A stretch of 64,000 nt of DNA. Origin: Amycolatopsis viridis (GTDB taxonomy: Bacteria; Actinomycetota; Actinomycetes; Mycobacteriales; Pseudonocardiaceae). How positions within the stretch are numbered: position 1 is the first letter of the stretch; each line of letters starts with the position of its first letter. This document shows positions 8,651 through 18,302 of the stretch, piece by piece. The position numbers and the translations under genes were made by a program. Where the stretch lies: the NCBI RefSeq assembly GCF_011758765.1, contig NZ_JAANOU010000001.1:5084001-5148000 (forward strand), given 5' to 3'. The notes below the pieces were generated by a model, which saw only the letters and a program-made list of their open reading frames with translations, made no database searches and was not told the DNA's origin.

Positions 8651-8753
8651 CGCGACCGGCGCGGCCAACACGGCGCGCTGGGCGGCCAACACGCTGCCCG
8701 GGGGGGCGAACACGGCGTCCGGAGGGGCAAACACGGCGCCGGGAACGGGTTAG
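8651..8753 (-). repeat. Minisatellite array B: about four 21-bp units, inverted relative to A
   Basis: Units end in AACAC at 8671, 8692, 8713 and 8734, exactly 21 bases apart. Read on the minus strand they start GTGTTTGCC, GTGTTCGCC and GTGTTGGCC, the same family as array A but in the opposite orientation and more diverged. The array ends at the stop codon of the M20 amidohydrolase gene and lies upstream of the DUF559 gene. Confidence 0.8.
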
Positions 8754-10045
8754 GCCAGGGCGGCCAGTGCGGTGTGGACCAGGACCCGGACGCCGACGTG
8801 CAGGGCGCGTTCGTCCAGTTCGAAGGTGGGGCGGTGCAGGTCGCGCTGTTCGCCTTCGCCGGACCACACGCCCAGCCGGCAGAAGGCGCCGGGCACGTGC
8901 TCCAGGTACCACGCGAAGTCCTCGCCGCCGGACGACTGTTCGGTGCCGGTCACCGCGCGGTCGCCGAGCGCGGCCCCGATCCCGGCGCGCAGCAGCGCGG
9001 TGCTGTCCGCGTCGCCGACGACCGGCGGCACGCCGCGGCGGTAGTCCAGCTCGAACCCGACCCCGGTGGGCGCCAGCAGCGACTGCACCGACGAGGCGAC
9101 GAGCGGCTCCAGCTGCTTCCACACCTCGTGCTCGGCCGTCCGAAGGGTGCCGCGCAGCACGCCCTCCTCCGGGACGGCGTTGGCGGCCTGCCCGGCGTGC
9201 ACCGCGCCCCACACCAGCACGGTGCCGGACCGCGGGTCGACGCGCCGGGACAGCAGCGACGGCAGCGAGGTGATCACCACGCCGAGCGCGTGGACCAGGT
9301 CGGCGGTCAGGTGCGGCCGGGAGGTGTGGCCGCCGGGCGAGGTCAGCCGCAGCTCGATGAGGTCGGCGGCCGAGGTCAGCGCGCCGTTGCGGGTGCCGAT
9401 CTTGCCGACCTCGACGCGCGGGTCGCAGTGCAGCCCGAAGATCCGGTCGACGCCGTCGAGCCCACCGGCGTCGATCACGTCGAGCGCGCCGCCGGGCATG
9501 ACCTCCTCGGCGGGCTGGAAGATCAGCCGGACTCGGCCGGGCAGTTCGGGCGCCGACGCGAGGGCGTTCGCAACGCCGAGCAGGATCGCGGTGTGCGCGT
9601 CGTGCCCGCACGCGTGCGCAGCGCCCTCCACGGTAGACGAGTACGGCAGGCCGGTCGCCTCGGTGAGCGGCAGCGCGTCGATGTCGGCGCGGAGGGCGAC
9701 GCAGCGGTCACCGGTGCCGATGTCGCACACCACGCCGGTGCCGCCCGGCAGGACCTGCGGGGACAGCCCGGCCGAGCGCAGGATGCCGACGATCAGCTCC
9801 GTGGTCGCGAACTCGTGGCGCGCCAGCTCGGGATTGGCGTGGATGTGGCGACGCCACGCGACGAGGTCGGTTCCGCCGCGTTCGAGCCATTCGTCCAGCC
9901 AGAAGGGGCCGCGCCCCGCACCGAGATCGGTCACGGGAGCCATGCTGACGCCGTCGGACGTGATCAGCGCGTCCGGCGCCTCGAACGAGGTAGGGCGACC
10001 GCCGTGATCACCGGGAACCTCCGGGCGGGAGTCCAGCACGGTCAC
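8750..10045 (-). CDS. M20-family amidohydrolase (AmiA1/AmiB1-like)
   Basis: A 431-residue zinc-dependent peptidase/amidohydrolase of the M20D type, related to IAA-amino acid and N-acyl-aminoacyl hydrolases. Metal and catalytic motifs appear in order: RRHIHANPEL, ALRADIDALPL, ACGHDAHTA, FQPAEEVMPGG, GLHCDP, and near the C-terminus SGGEDFAWYLEHVPG. The middle dimerisation (lid) domain begins after GHTSRP. Substrate is not predictable. The GTG start at 10045 has GGAGGT about 8 bases upstream; an internal ATG (MAPVTDLG) is an alternative. In M. tuberculosis two such genes (amiA1, amiB1) occupy this place between lpdA and deoD; here there is one. Confidence 0.88.
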   Translation of the reverse strand: MTVLDSRPEVPGDHGGRPTSFEAPDALITSDGVSMAPVTDLGAGRGPFWLDEWLERGGTDLVAWRRHIHANPELARHEFATTELIVGILRSAGLSPQVLPGGTGVVCDIGTGDRCVALRADIDALPLTEATGLPYSSTVEGAAHACGHDAHTAILLGVANALASAPELPGRVRLIFQPAEEVMPGGALDVIDAGGLDGVDRIFGLHCDPRVEVGKIGTRNGALTSAADLIELRLTSPGGHTSRPHLTADLVHALGVVITSLPSLLSRRVDPRSGTVLVWGAVHAGQAANAVPEEGVLRGTLRTAEHEVWKQLEPLVASSVQSLLAPTGVGFELDYRRGVPPVVGDADSTALLRAGIGAALGDRAVTGTEQSSGGEDFAWYLEHVPGAFCRLGVWSGEGEQRDLHRPTFELDERALHVGVRVLVHTALAALA

Positions 10046-10210
10046 GCCGCACCTCCATGCACACCGAGAACTACGTAACCCATTTGACGCAATCCTGCAC
10101 CATGCCTGGAGCGATCTTCGAACCAGATCTCACTCTGCGCGACGGCCGGTAGTGGATCTGCGTTGAACGGCACTACGAAATACGGCGTAACCGAACACCG
10201 GCCGAACGGC

Positions 10211-10504
10211 TCAGCCGGCGGCCTTCCGCTTCTTCTTCCGGACGCTGCGTCCCCAGAGGACGATCAACGCGAGCACCGCGGCGAGCACGCCGACGATGAT
10301 CTTGTTCTTCGTCTTCTGCTGGTTGGCCTTGCTGGTCTGCTCCGGGTCGATCCGCGGCCCCGGATCGGTCGCCTGTTGCGGCACCACCGCCGCGGCAGCG
10401 ACGTGCGTGGTGACCGGTGCGGCCAGCGCGGGCGCGGCGGGCGCGGCGAGCACCACGAGCGTCGACAGCATCAGACCCGCCAGCAGCGCACGCACCTTGA
10501 CCAT
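10211..10504 (-). CDS. Small secreted/membrane protein of unknown function
   Basis: 97 residues. It begins MVKVRALLAGLML, a signal-peptide-like hydrophobic stretch ending in an Ala-rich APALAAP cleavage-like region at about residues 25-30. A short polar Gln/Lys linker follows, then a membrane helix at about residues 68-86 (IIVGVLAAVLALIVLWG) and a strongly basic tail (RSVRKKKRKAAG). The topology resembles a cleaved, C-terminally anchored protein, but it lacks an LPXTG motif. I do not recognise a family. I choose ATG 10504; an ATG 36 bases upstream would give an odd non-hydrophobic start. It lies between meaB and the amidohydrolase on the same strand. Confidence 0.6.
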   Translation of the reverse strand: MVKVRALLAGLMLSTLVVLAAPAAPALAAPVTTHVAAAAVVPQQATDPGPRIDPEQTSKANQQKTKNKIIVGVLAAVLALIVLWGRSVRKKKRKAAG

Positions 10505-10554
10505 GGAGCCCAGTGTGCCTGGTCGGTTACCGGTCAACAAGCAGACTCACGGAC

Positions 10555-11538
10555 TCACGAGGTGAAGGCGTCCAGGATCTTCTGCGCACCCAGGGTCGCG
10601 GTGAGCCGTCCTTCCCGGACGTCCTCTTCGACCTGCGGGACCAGGGCGCGCACGCCGGGGTGTTCGGCGAGCCGCGCCTGGAGCTGTTCACGGACCATCG
10701 CCCAGGTCCAGTCGACCTGCTGCTGCTTGCGCTTGCGGTCCAGTTCCCCCGATCCGGACAGCGCTTCCCGGTGGCGCTCGATCTGCTGCCACACGACGTC
10801 GAGTCCGATGTCGTTGAGCCCGCTGCAGGTCAGCACCGGTGGTGTCCACGCGGCGTCCGGTCCGTAGATCATCCGCAGGGCACCGGCGAGCTCCCGCGCG
10901 GCACGTTTGGCGTCGCGTTCGTGGTCACCGTCGGCCTTGTTCACCGCGATCACGTCGGCCAGCTCCAGTACGCCCTTCTTGATGCCCTGCAGCTGGTCGC
11001 CGGTGCGCGCCAGGGTGAGGAACAGGAAGCAGTCGACCATGTTGGCGACGGTCACCTCGGACTGCCCGACGCCGACGGTCTCGACCAGCACCACGTCGTA
11101 CCCGGCGGCCTCCATCAGCACGATCGTCTCGCGGGTCGCGCGCGCGACGCCGCCGAGCGTGCCGGAGGTCGGGGACGGCCGGATGAACGCGGCCGGGTCG
11201 TTCGCCAGTCTCGCCATCCGGGTCTTGTCGCCGAGGATGCTGCCGCCGGTTCGCGTCGACGACGGGTCCACCGCCAGCACCGCGACCCGGTGACCGGCCT
11301 CGGTCAGGTCGGTGCCGAGCTGGTCGATGAAGGTCGACTTGCCGACCCCGGGCACGCCGGTGATCCCGACCCGCCGCGCGCCACCGGCGTGCGGGAGCAG
11401 CTCGACCAGCAGCTCCTGGGCTTGTTGCCGGTGGTCCGGCCGGTGGGACTCGACCAGTGTGATCGCCCGGGACAACGTGCCGCGGTCACCCGCGAGCACG
11501 CCCTTGGCGTAGGCACCGACGTCGATCTTGCGCGGCAA
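10555..11538 (-). CDS. meaB: Methylmalonyl-CoA mutase-associated GTPase
   Basis: A G3E P-loop GTPase that gates adenosylcobalamin loading and protects methylmalonyl-CoA mutase. Visible motifs: Walker A GVPGVGKST near residues 61-69, the switch and Walker B segment ending ETVGVGQSEV, and the base-recognition NKAD. The 327-residue length is typical. The start codon is TTG (11536-11538), only 4 bases after the mutB stop, with a GGGAGA ribosome site inside the end of mutB, so translation is likely coupled. Older names are ArgK or LAO/AO transport ATPase. Its place directly after mutAB fixes its partner. Confidence 0.93.
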   Translation of the reverse strand: MPRKIDVGAYAKGVLAGDRGTLSRAITLVESHRPDHRQQAQELLVELLPHAGGARRVGITGVPGVGKSTFIDQLGTDLTEAGHRVAVLAVDPSSTRTGGSILGDKTRMARLANDPAAFIRPSPTSGTLGGVARATRETIVLMEAAGYDVVLVETVGVGQSEVTVANMVDCFLFLTLARTGDQLQGIKKGVLELADVIAVNKADGDHERDAKRAARELAGALRMIYGPDAAWTPPVLTCSGLNDIGLDVVWQQIERHREALSGSGELDRKRKQQQVDWTWAMVREQLQARLAEHPGVRALVPQVEEDVREGRLTATLGAQKILDAFTS

Positions 11539-11542
11539 CGGC

Positions 11543-13711
11543 TCAGGTCTCCCGCTGCTCGAGCTGGTCGAGCAGGTCCAGCGCGGCGTCCGCGATGACC
11601 GTGCCCGGCCCGAAGATCGCCGACGCGCCGGCCGCGCGCAGCTCGTCGTAGTCCTGCGGCGGGATGACCCCGCCGCACACGATCATGATGTCTTCGCGGC
11701 CGAGCTGGGCCAGCTCCGCACGCAGCGCCGGCACCAGCGACAGGTGCCCGGCGGCCAGCGACGACACCCCGACGACGTGCACGTCCGCCTCGATCGCCTG
11801 GCGGGCGACCTCGGCCGGTGTGGAGAACAGCGGGCCGACGTCGACATCGAAGCCGAGGTCGGCGAACGCGGTGGCGATCACCTTCTGGCCGCGGTCGTGC
11901 CCGTCCTGGCCCATCTTGGCGACGAGGATGCGCGGACGGCGCCCCTCGGCCTCGGCGAACGCCTCGACCCGCGCGCGTGCCTTGTCCACGTTCTCGGATT
12001 TCCCGACCTCGTCGCGGTACACGCCGGAGATCGTACGAATCTGCCCGGAGTGGCGGCCCCACACCTTCTCCAGCGCGTCGGAGATCTCCCCGACGGTCGC
12101 CTTCGCGCGGGCGGCGTCCACGGCCAGCTCCAGCAGGTTGCCCTCGCCCCCGGCCGCGGCGGTGAGCCGTCGCAGCGCGTCCTGCGTGGCGTTCTCGTCG
12201 CGTTCCTCGCGCAGCCTCCTGAGCTTTTCCAGCTGCTGGGCGCGCACCCCGGCGTTGTCGACCTTGAGCACCTCGATCTGCTGGTCGTCGACCACCCGGT
12301 ACTTGTTGACGCCGATCACCGGCTGGCGGCCGGAGTCGATCCGCGCCTGGGTGCGGGCCGCGGCCTCCTCGATGCGCATCTTCGGGATGCCGGCGTCGAT
12401 CGCGCGGGCCATGCCGCCCGCCGACTCGACCTCGCTGATGTGGCCCCACGCCTTGCGCGCGAGGTCGTAGGTCAGCCGCTCGACGAACGCGCTGCCGCCC
12501 CACGGGTCGATCACGCGGGTGGTGCCGGACTCCTGCTGCAGCAGCAGCTGGGTGTTGCGGGCGATGCGCGCGGAGAAGTCGGTGGGCAGGGCCAGCGCCT
12601 CGTCGAGGGCGTTGGTGTGCAGCGACTGCGTGTGCCCCTGGGTCGCGGCCATCGCCTCCACGCAGGTGCGGATGACGTTGTTGAACACGTCCTGCGCGGT
12701 CAGCGACCAGCCGCTCGTCTGGCTGTGGGTGCGCAGCGAGAGCGATTTCTCGGATTTCGGCGAGAACTGCTTCACCAGCTTGGCCCACAGCAGCCGGGCC
12801 GCCCGCATCTTGGCGACCTCCATGAAGAAGTTCATGCCGATCGCCCAGAAGAAGGACAGGCGCGGCGCGAACTTGTCGACCTCGAGGCCGGCGTCCAGCC
12901 CGGCCCGGATGTATTCGACGCCGTCGGCCAGCGTGTAGGCCAGCTCCAGGTCGGCGGTCGCCCCGGCCTCCTGCATGTGGTAGCCGGAGATGGAGATCGA
13001 GTTGAACCGCGGCATCCGCTGCGAGGTGTAGCCGAAGATGTCGGAGATGATCCGCATTGACGGCTGCGGCGGGTAGATGTAGGTGTTGCGGACCATGAAC
13101 TCCTTGAGGATGTCGTTCTGGATGGTCCCGGCCAGCTGCTCGGGCCGCACACCCTGCTCCTCGGCCGCCACGATGTAGAGCGCCATGACGGGCAGCACCG
13201 CGCCGTTCATGGTCATCGACACGCTCATCTTGTCCAGCGGGATGCCGTCGAAGAGCTGGCGCATGTCGTAGATCGAGTCGATCGCGACCCCCGCCATGCC
13301 CACGTCACCCGCCACCCGCGGGTGGTCGGAGTCGTAGCCGCGGTGGGTGGCCAGGTCGAAAGCCACCGACAGGCCCTTCTGACCGGCGGCGAGGTTGCGG
13401 CGGTAGAAGGCGTTGGACTCGGCGGCCGTGGAGAACCCGGCGTACTGCCGGATCGTCCACGGCTGGTTCACGTACATCGTCGGGTACGGGCCGCGCAGGA
13501 ACGGCGCGACTCCCGGGTAGGTGTGCAGGAAGTCCAGGTCGGCGGTGTCCTCGGCGGTGTAGAGCGGCTTGATGCCGATGCCCTCGGGGGTCTCCCAGGT
13601 GAGGGCGTCCGGCCCCTTGCCGGTGCTCGAGTGCAGCGCCTCGGCCCAGTCGGTCTGGCTGCCCGGGTCCGGGATGCCGAGCTCGACGTCTGCGAAGTCC
13701 GGGATGGCCAT
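11543..13711 (-). CDS. mutB: Methylmalonyl-CoA mutase, large (catalytic) subunit
   Basis: Adenosylcobalamin-dependent interconversion of (R)-methylmalonyl-CoA and succinyl-CoA, linking propionyl-CoA, odd-chain and branched amino-acid breakdown to the TCA cycle. 722 residues: an N-terminal TIM barrel for the CoA ester ([27 protein letters not shown] region) and a C-terminal B12-binding domain with the His ligand in GQDGHDRG. The start ATG (13709-13711) overlaps the mutA TGA by one base, so the two subunits should be made in equal amounts. In polyketide-producing actinobacteria this enzyme also supplies methylmalonyl-CoA extender units. Confidence 0.97.
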   Translation of the reverse strand: MAIPDFADVELGIPDPGSQTDWAEALHSSTGKGPDALTWETPEGIGIKPLYTAEDTADLDFLHTYPGVAPFLRGPYPTMYVNQPWTIRQYAGFSTAAESNAFYRRNLAAGQKGLSVAFDLATHRGYDSDHPRVAGDVGMAGVAIDSIYDMRQLFDGIPLDKMSVSMTMNGAVLPVMALYIVAAEEQGVRPEQLAGTIQNDILKEFMVRNTYIYPPQPSMRIISDIFGYTSQRMPRFNSISISGYHMQEAGATADLELAYTLADGVEYIRAGLDAGLEVDKFAPRLSFFWAIGMNFFMEVAKMRAARLLWAKLVKQFSPKSEKSLSLRTHSQTSGWSLTAQDVFNNVIRTCVEAMAATQGHTQSLHTNALDEALALPTDFSARIARNTQLLLQQESGTTRVIDPWGGSAFVERLTYDLARKAWGHISEVESAGGMARAIDAGIPKMRIEEAAARTQARIDSGRQPVIGVNKYRVVDDQQIEVLKVDNAGVRAQQLEKLRRLREERDENATQDALRRLTAAAGGEGNLLELAVDAARAKATVGEISDALEKVWGRHSGQIRTISGVYRDEVGKSENVDKARARVEAFAEAEGRRPRILVAKMGQDGHDRGQKVIATAFADLGFDVDVGPLFSTPAEVARQAIEADVHVVGVSSLAAGHLSLVPALRAELAQLGREDIMIVCGGVIPPQDYDELRAAGASAIFGPGTVIADAALDLLDQLEQRET

Positions 13712-15591
13712 CACTTCACTCCCAGCGTGTCGAGGAGGCCGGTCAGGGCGGCGAGTGCGTCGCAGCCCGCGTGGACGTACGTGTCGACGCCCGGGTACTC
13801 CGGCTTGCCGGCGAGGATCACCCGGCGGGCGCCGGCTTCGGTGAGCCGCTTCGCGGTGTCCGTGGCGTGTTCGGCGTAGAGCTTGTCGGTGCCGCACAGG
13901 CACGCGACTTTCGCACCGCTGTCGCGGAACGCGGCAACCAGCTTCTCGGTGTCCGCCACCGCGCCGGGGTTGACCGGCTCGATGCCGCCGGCCTGCAGGA
14001 GGTTCGCGGCGAAGGTGGCGCGGGCGGTGTGCGCGGCGACCGGTCCGAGTGTGGCGAGGAAGACCTTCGGCCGCTCCCCGGTTTCCGCGAGGTGGGCGTC
14101 GGAGCGGTCGCGCAGCGCCTCGTACGCCTGCGCGTACCGCACGCGCGGCAGGCCGCCGTCGTCCACCACGGACGGCGCCGGCGTGCGCTCGACGGGCTTC
14201 TCGTACAGGTCCGGGAACTCGCTGACGCCGGTGATCGGGTCCTTGCGGGTCGCCAAGTGCTGCTGCCGCTTTTCCCACGTCTGCGCCAGCCGCGCCGCCA
14301 GTGCGCCCGAGTCCAGCACCGCCTCGATGCCGCCCTCGCGCTCGATCCCGGTGAACTCGCGCCACGCCGCGTTGGCGAGCGCGTCGGTCAGGTTCTCGAC
14401 GTACCAGGAGCCGCCCGCCGGGTCGATCACGCCGGAGAGCTTGGACTCCTCCAGCAGGATCGACTGGGTGTTGCGGGCGATCCGGCGGGAGAACGCGTCG
14501 GGCAGGCCGATCGCGAAGTCGAACGGCAGCACGGTCACCGCGTCCGCGCCACCGACCCCCGCCGCGAAGCAGGCGACCGTGGTGCGCAGCATGTTCACCC
14601 ACGGGTCGCGACGGGTGAACATCGCGGGCGAGGTGACGGCGTGCTGCCGCATGCCGCGCCCGGCACCGGCCCCGGCCACCTCGCAGACCCGTGCCCAGAG
14701 GCGGCGGGCGGCCCGCAGCTTGGCGACCGTGAGGAACTGGTCCGCGGTCGCGGCGAACCGGAACTCCAGCTGGTCGGCGGCCGCGTCGACGCTCAGCCCG
14801 GCATCGGTGAGGGCGCGCAGGTACGCGACCCCGGCTGCGATCGCGGCGCCGAGCTCCTGGGTGTCGGATCCGCCCGCCTCGTGGTACGGCAGCGCGTTGA
14901 CCACGAGTGTGCGCAGCTTCGGGTGCTTGCCGGCCAGGCGCGCGGCCAGCGCGGCGGCCGGCGCGATGTCGTGCGGGCGGCCGGTGCGGGCGCGCAGCGC
15001 GATCGGGTCCGCGCCGATCGTGCCGGTGACCTCGCTGTCCGGGACGTTCTTGTCGGCGAACAAGCTCAGGAGGGCGTCCGCGGCGGCCTCGTAGTCCGCG
15101 CCGGGATCCAGGACGATCGGCGCGAGGTCCAGGTAGACCTCGTTGAGCGCGTCGGCGAGCGCGTCCGGTGGCAGAGCGTCACCACCGACGCGCAGCCACA
15201 CCGAGGTAGCGCCGTTCTCCAGGTCCGCGAGGATGGCCTTGTTGGCCTCGGCCGGGTCCGCGCCGCCGTGCAGCACCCGCACGTCCCAGCCGGTGCCGAC
15301 GTGGCCCTCCGGCCGCGCGCCCCGCACGTGCGGGGGCAGCCCGGGGAAGCCGGCAGGCGGCGCCATGTCGTCCGCGGTGTAGAGCGGCTGGATCTCGATG
15401 CCGTCGTAGGTCTTGCTGGTCAGGAGGCTTTCCGGGGTGCCGTCGAAGTCCTCGGGCAGCACACCGCTCTTCGTCAGCACCCCCGCGACGAGGCGTTGCC
15501 AGTCGGCCCGCCGCGGAGCCGTGAACTCGGCGGCGAGGGCGAGCTCGTCCGGCGAATCCGGGGTGGGCGCCGTTGTCCCAGCCTGAGTCAT
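13711..15591 (-). CDS. mutA: Methylmalonyl-CoA mutase, small subunit
   Basis: 626 residues homologous to the catalytic subunit and forming the heterodimer. The barrel half is preserved ([15 protein letters not shown], then [16 protein letters not shown]). The C-terminal cobalamin-domain motif DxHxxG is lost: the matching stretch reads [10 protein letters not shown], as expected for the non-cofactor-binding subunit. It is first in the mutA-mutB-meaB operon and overlaps mutB by one base. A TACCAT -10 element ends 7 bases before the ATG, suggesting a leaderless operon mRNA. Confidence 0.95.
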   Translation of the reverse strand: MTQAGTTAPTPDSPDELALAAEFTAPRRADWQRLVAGVLTKSGVLPEDFDGTPESLLTSKTYDGIEIQPLYTADDMAPPAGFPGLPPHVRGARPEGHVGTGWDVRVLHGGADPAEANKAILADLENGATSVWLRVGGDALPPDALADALNEVYLDLAPIVLDPGADYEAAADALLSLFADKNVPDSEVTGTIGADPIALRARTGRPHDIAPAAALAARLAGKHPKLRTLVVNALPYHEAGGSDTQELGAAIAAGVAYLRALTDAGLSVDAAADQLEFRFAATADQFLTVAKLRAARRLWARVCEVAGAGAGRGMRQHAVTSPAMFTRRDPWVNMLRTTVACFAAGVGGADAVTVLPFDFAIGLPDAFSRRIARNTQSILLEESKLSGVIDPAGGSWYVENLTDALANAAWREFTGIEREGGIEAVLDSGALAARLAQTWEKRQQHLATRKDPITGVSEFPDLYEKPVERTPAPSVVDDGGLPRVRYAQAYEALRDRSDAHLAETGERPKVFLATLGPVAAHTARATFAANLLQAGGIEPVNPGAVADTEKLVAAFRDSGAKVACLCGTDKLYAEHATDTAKRLTEAGARRVILAGKPEYPGVDTYVHAGCDALAALTGLLDTLGVK

Positions 15592-15598
15592 AGCTCTG

Positions 15599-15604
15599 AT
15601 GGTA
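15599..15604 (-). promoter_or_regulatory. -10 element TACCAT for the mut operon, leaderless
   Basis: On the minus strand TACCAT is followed by 7 bases and the mutA ATG at 15591. No ribosome site is seen. The divergent kinase gene starts 88 bases away. Confidence 0.5.
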
Positions 15605-15691
15605 GGGCGCGGGCAAGGGGCACGATTGTGACTCTGCTCGCGGCCGGGCAGTAGCCGCGATCACGCAGCGCGCATCCGCAAGAATGATGAC

Positions 15692-17440
15692 GTGGCGAGC
15701 GAGGAGACCAGAGTGGTGGCCGGGCGGTACCGGTTGCGCTCCGTTCTGGGTTCCGGCTCGATGGGCACCGTCTGGTCGGCCTACGACGAGTTCCTGCACC
15801 GGCCGGTCGCGGTGAAGGAGATCCTGCTGCCGCCCGGGGTCACCGCGGGCCAGGCCGATGAGCTGCGGGAGCGGACGCTGCGCGAGGCGCGCGCCATCGC
15901 CGTGTTGTCCCACCCGAACGTGATCACCCTGCACGACGTCGCCCGTCAGGACGGCGAGCCGTTCGTGGTGATGGAGCTGCTGCCCTCGCACAGCCTGGCG
16001 GAGCTGATCCGCGACCACGGTCCGCTGTCGGTCGAGCAGGCCGCCGCGGTCGGCGACGCGGTCGCCGCCGCACTGGGCGCCGCGCACAACGCCGGGATCA
16101 CGCACCGTGACGTCAAGCCGGGCAACGTGCTGGTGGCGGAGGACGGGCGGATCAAGCTCACCGACTTCGGCATCGCCCGCAACGTCTCGGACGCCTCGAT
16201 GACCCGCACCGGCATGACGCTGGGTTCGCCGGCCTACATCGCCCCGGAGGTGGCTTCCGGACGGGCGGTGACACCGGCCGCGGACCTGTGGGGGCTGGGC
16301 GCGACGCTGTTCTGCGCCGTGGAGGGCCACCCGCCCTACGACGCGGACGGAGATCCGCTGGAGACGATCGGGAGGGTCGTCAAGGGCGACGTGCCACGGC
16401 CCTCGCCCGGCCCGCTGGCGCCGTTGATCAGCGCGTTGATGGCGAAGGAGCCGCGGGACCGGATGCCGCTCGCGCAGGTGCGGCGGGAGTTGTACCCGAT
16501 CCTGGAGAAGGCGCCGCGGGTGCTGTTCGGGCCGGAGATGTTCGCCGCGGCCAGTGGTCAGCGCGAGGCGGCGACCGACACGCGGGAGATCTCGGCGAGC
16601 CGGCTGGCCGAGGGCCTGGCGGAGGGCGAGCTGGCGGCCGACCCCGGTCCGCTGCCGTTCGCCGGGCCCTCCGGCACCGGTGAGCTGGCGCCGGACCCGG
16701 GTCCGTTGCCGTTCGGCGCGGCACCATCGGGTGGCACGCTGACCGCGGACCCCGCTCCCGCCCGGCCGGTGGCCGCCTCCGGGCCGGGTGGCCGCAGCGT
16801 GCGGGCGACCGTGGTGCTGGTCGCGGTGTCGATCGTGGTGTTCCTGACCGCCGCGTTCGGTGGGTTCGTGGCGGCGCGGGTGATCGGGGCGCAGCCGGTG
16901 GTGCCGCCGTCGAAGGAGCAGACGGTCGAGCCCTCGGCCCCGCAGCCGACGGTGTTCGAGCGGCGGACGGGTGAGGCGTCGAACGTGAAGGGCGCCCCGG
17001 GCGGGGCGTTCACCGTGGACGTGCCGGTCGACTGGACGCGGTTCACGAGTTCGCAGGCCGGGGACGACCTGCCGCCGTCCACCCTGGTGCAGTTCGTGTC
17101 GGCGGACGGATCGCAGATGCTCGCGGTGAACCACTTCCCGAAGTACTTCCCGGCGAACAGCGTCACCGACTACGTCAGCGCCCTCGGGCGGAGCCGGTCC
17201 AACGCCGGGTTCACGCTGGTGTACGAGGCGAAGCTGGCCGAGCAGGACGGCGTGACGATGATGTACCGGACGATCGACCGTTCCACGACGGGATCCGTGA
17301 GCCGCACGACCTACGCGAACGTGATCCGGCAGGGCACCAGCCTGTGGGTGGTCGGCGTGACGGTGCCGACGGACCAGGAGGAGACGGCGAAGGTCGCACT
17401 GTACGACCGCATCGTGCCGACCTTCCAGGTGACCGGCTGA
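15692..17440 (+). CDS. Transmembrane Ser/Thr protein kinase (PknB-like Hanks type)
   Basis: 582 residues. The kinase domain spans about 13-270: Gly loop GSGSMG at 20-25, ATP-binding Lys42, catalytic HRDVKPGN with Asp140, DFGIA with Asp158, and SPAYIAPE. A Pro/Gly-rich juxtamembrane linker carries a roughly threefold repeated element ([24 protein letters not shown], then TLTADPAP). A single membrane helix at about 370-398 leads to an extracellular domain of about 180 residues that is not PASTA and that I do not recognise; it is Trp/Phe/Tyr-containing and may sense a cell-envelope signal. Starts at GTG 15692. It is divergent from the mut operon and monocistronic. Confidence 0.9.
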   Translation: MASEETRVVAGRYRLRSVLGSGSMGTVWSAYDEFLHRPVAVKEILLPPGVTAGQADELRERTLREARAIAVLSHPNVITLHDVARQDGEPFVVMELLPSHSLAELIRDHGPLSVEQAAAVGDAVAAALGAAHNAGITHRDVKPGNVLVAEDGRIKLTDFGIARNVSDASMTRTGMTLGSPAYIAPEVASGRAVTPAADLWGLGATLFCAVEGHPPYDADGDPLETIGRVVKGDVPRPSPGPLAPLISALMAKEPRDRMPLAQVRRELYPILEKAPRVLFGPEMFAAASGQREAATDTREISASRLAEGLAEGELAADPGPLPFAGPSGTGELAPDPGPLPFGAAPSGGTLTADPAPARPVAASGPGGRSVRATVVLVAVSIVVFLTAAFGGFVAARVIGAQPVVPPSKEQTVEPSAPQPTVFERRTGEASNVKGAPGGAFTVDVPVDWTRFTSSQAGDDLPPSTLVQFVSADGSQMLAVNHFPKYFPANSVTDYVSALGRSRSNAGFTLVYEAKLAEQDGVTMMYRTIDRSTTGSVSRTTYANVIRQGTSLWVVGVTVPTDQEETAKVALYDRIVPTFQVTG

Positions 17441-17510
17441 CGGCCGGATCGGCGGCGGCCGATCGCCGGGTCTTGCCCGGGCGATGCGCGCCGCTGGGAA
17501 GATGGTCGCC

Positions 17511-18302
17511 ATGACGGAACAGGACGTGGCAGCCGCTGCTGCCGCCACCATCGCCGAGCGCACCGGGCTCGCCAGGCACGACATCGCGGTGGTCCTCGGG
17601 TCGGGGTGGCGTCCCGCCGCGGACGTGATCGGCGAGCCGGAGGCGGAGATCCCGCTGGGTGAGCTGCCCGGGTTCGAGACCCCGACCGCGGTCGGGCACG
17701 GGGGGACCGTGCGGTCGGTGGACGTGGACGGCAAGCGCGCTCTGGTGCTGCTCGGCCGCACGCACCTGTACGAGGGCAAGGGGGTGGGCCGCGTGGTGCA
17801 GAACGTGCGCACCGCGGCCGCGACGGGCGTGAAGTCCGTGCTGCTCACCAACGCCGCCGGCGGGTTGCGCGAGGAGTACCGCGTCGGCCAGCCCGTGCTG
17901 ATCTGCGACCACCTCAACATGACCGCGACATCCCCGATCACCGGCGCGAACTTCGTCGACCTGGTCGACCTGTACTCGCACCGCCTGCGCGACCTCGCCC
18001 GCGAGATCGATCCGGGGCTGACCGAGGGTGTGTACGCGGGCCTGCCCGGACCGCACTTCGAAACCCCCGCCGAGATCCGCATGCTGCGCACCCTGGGCGC
18101 GGACCTGGTCGGCATGTCGACCGTCCTGGAGGCGATCGCCGCGCGGGCTGCCGGTGTCGAGGTGTTCGGGCTGTCCCTGGTCACCAACCTGGCGGCGGGT
18201 ATGACCGGGGAACCGTTGAGCCACCAGGAGGTCCTGGCGGCCGGACGGGCGTCGGCCGAGAAGATGGGCACCCTGCTGCGCGAGCTCGTGGCCCGGGCAT
18301 GA
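17511..18302 (+). CDS. deoD: Purine nucleoside phosphorylase (trimeric PNP family)
   Basis: Phosphorolysis of purine (deoxy)nucleosides to the free base and (deoxy)ribose-1-phosphate. 263 residues with family motifs: phosphate-binding VVLGSGW and the VGHGG loop, [26 protein letters not shown] and the purine/ribose site [12 protein letters not shown]. This is the low-molecular-mass trimeric type, despite the deoD label used for it in mycobacteria (Rv3307). Start chosen at ATG 17511 over an ATG 27 bases upstream. Its TGA overlaps the next gene's ATG by four bases (ATGA), tying it to a sugar-phosphate mutase that can use its product. Confidence 0.93.
   Translation: MTEQDVAAAAAATIAERTGLARHDIAVVLGSGWRPAADVIGEPEAEIPLGELPGFETPTAVGHGGTVRSVDVDGKRALVLLGRTHLYEGKGVGRVVQNVRTAAATGVKSVLLTNAAGGLREEYRVGQPVLICDHLNMTATSPITGANFVDLVDLYSHRLRDLAREIDPGLTEGVYAGLPGPHFETPAEIRMLRTLGADLVGMSTVLEAIAARAAGVEVFGLSLVTNLAAGMTGEPLSHQEVLAAGRASAEKMGTLLRELVARA

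Noticed and set aside
10512-10537. Promoter TTGACC/CACACT for the small membrane protein
   Set aside because: The spacer is only 14 bases and the -10 lacks the TANNNT core.
10163-10867. A 234-codon plus-strand ORF
   Set aside because: It is antisense to the small membrane protein and the end of meaB, with shadow-like composition.
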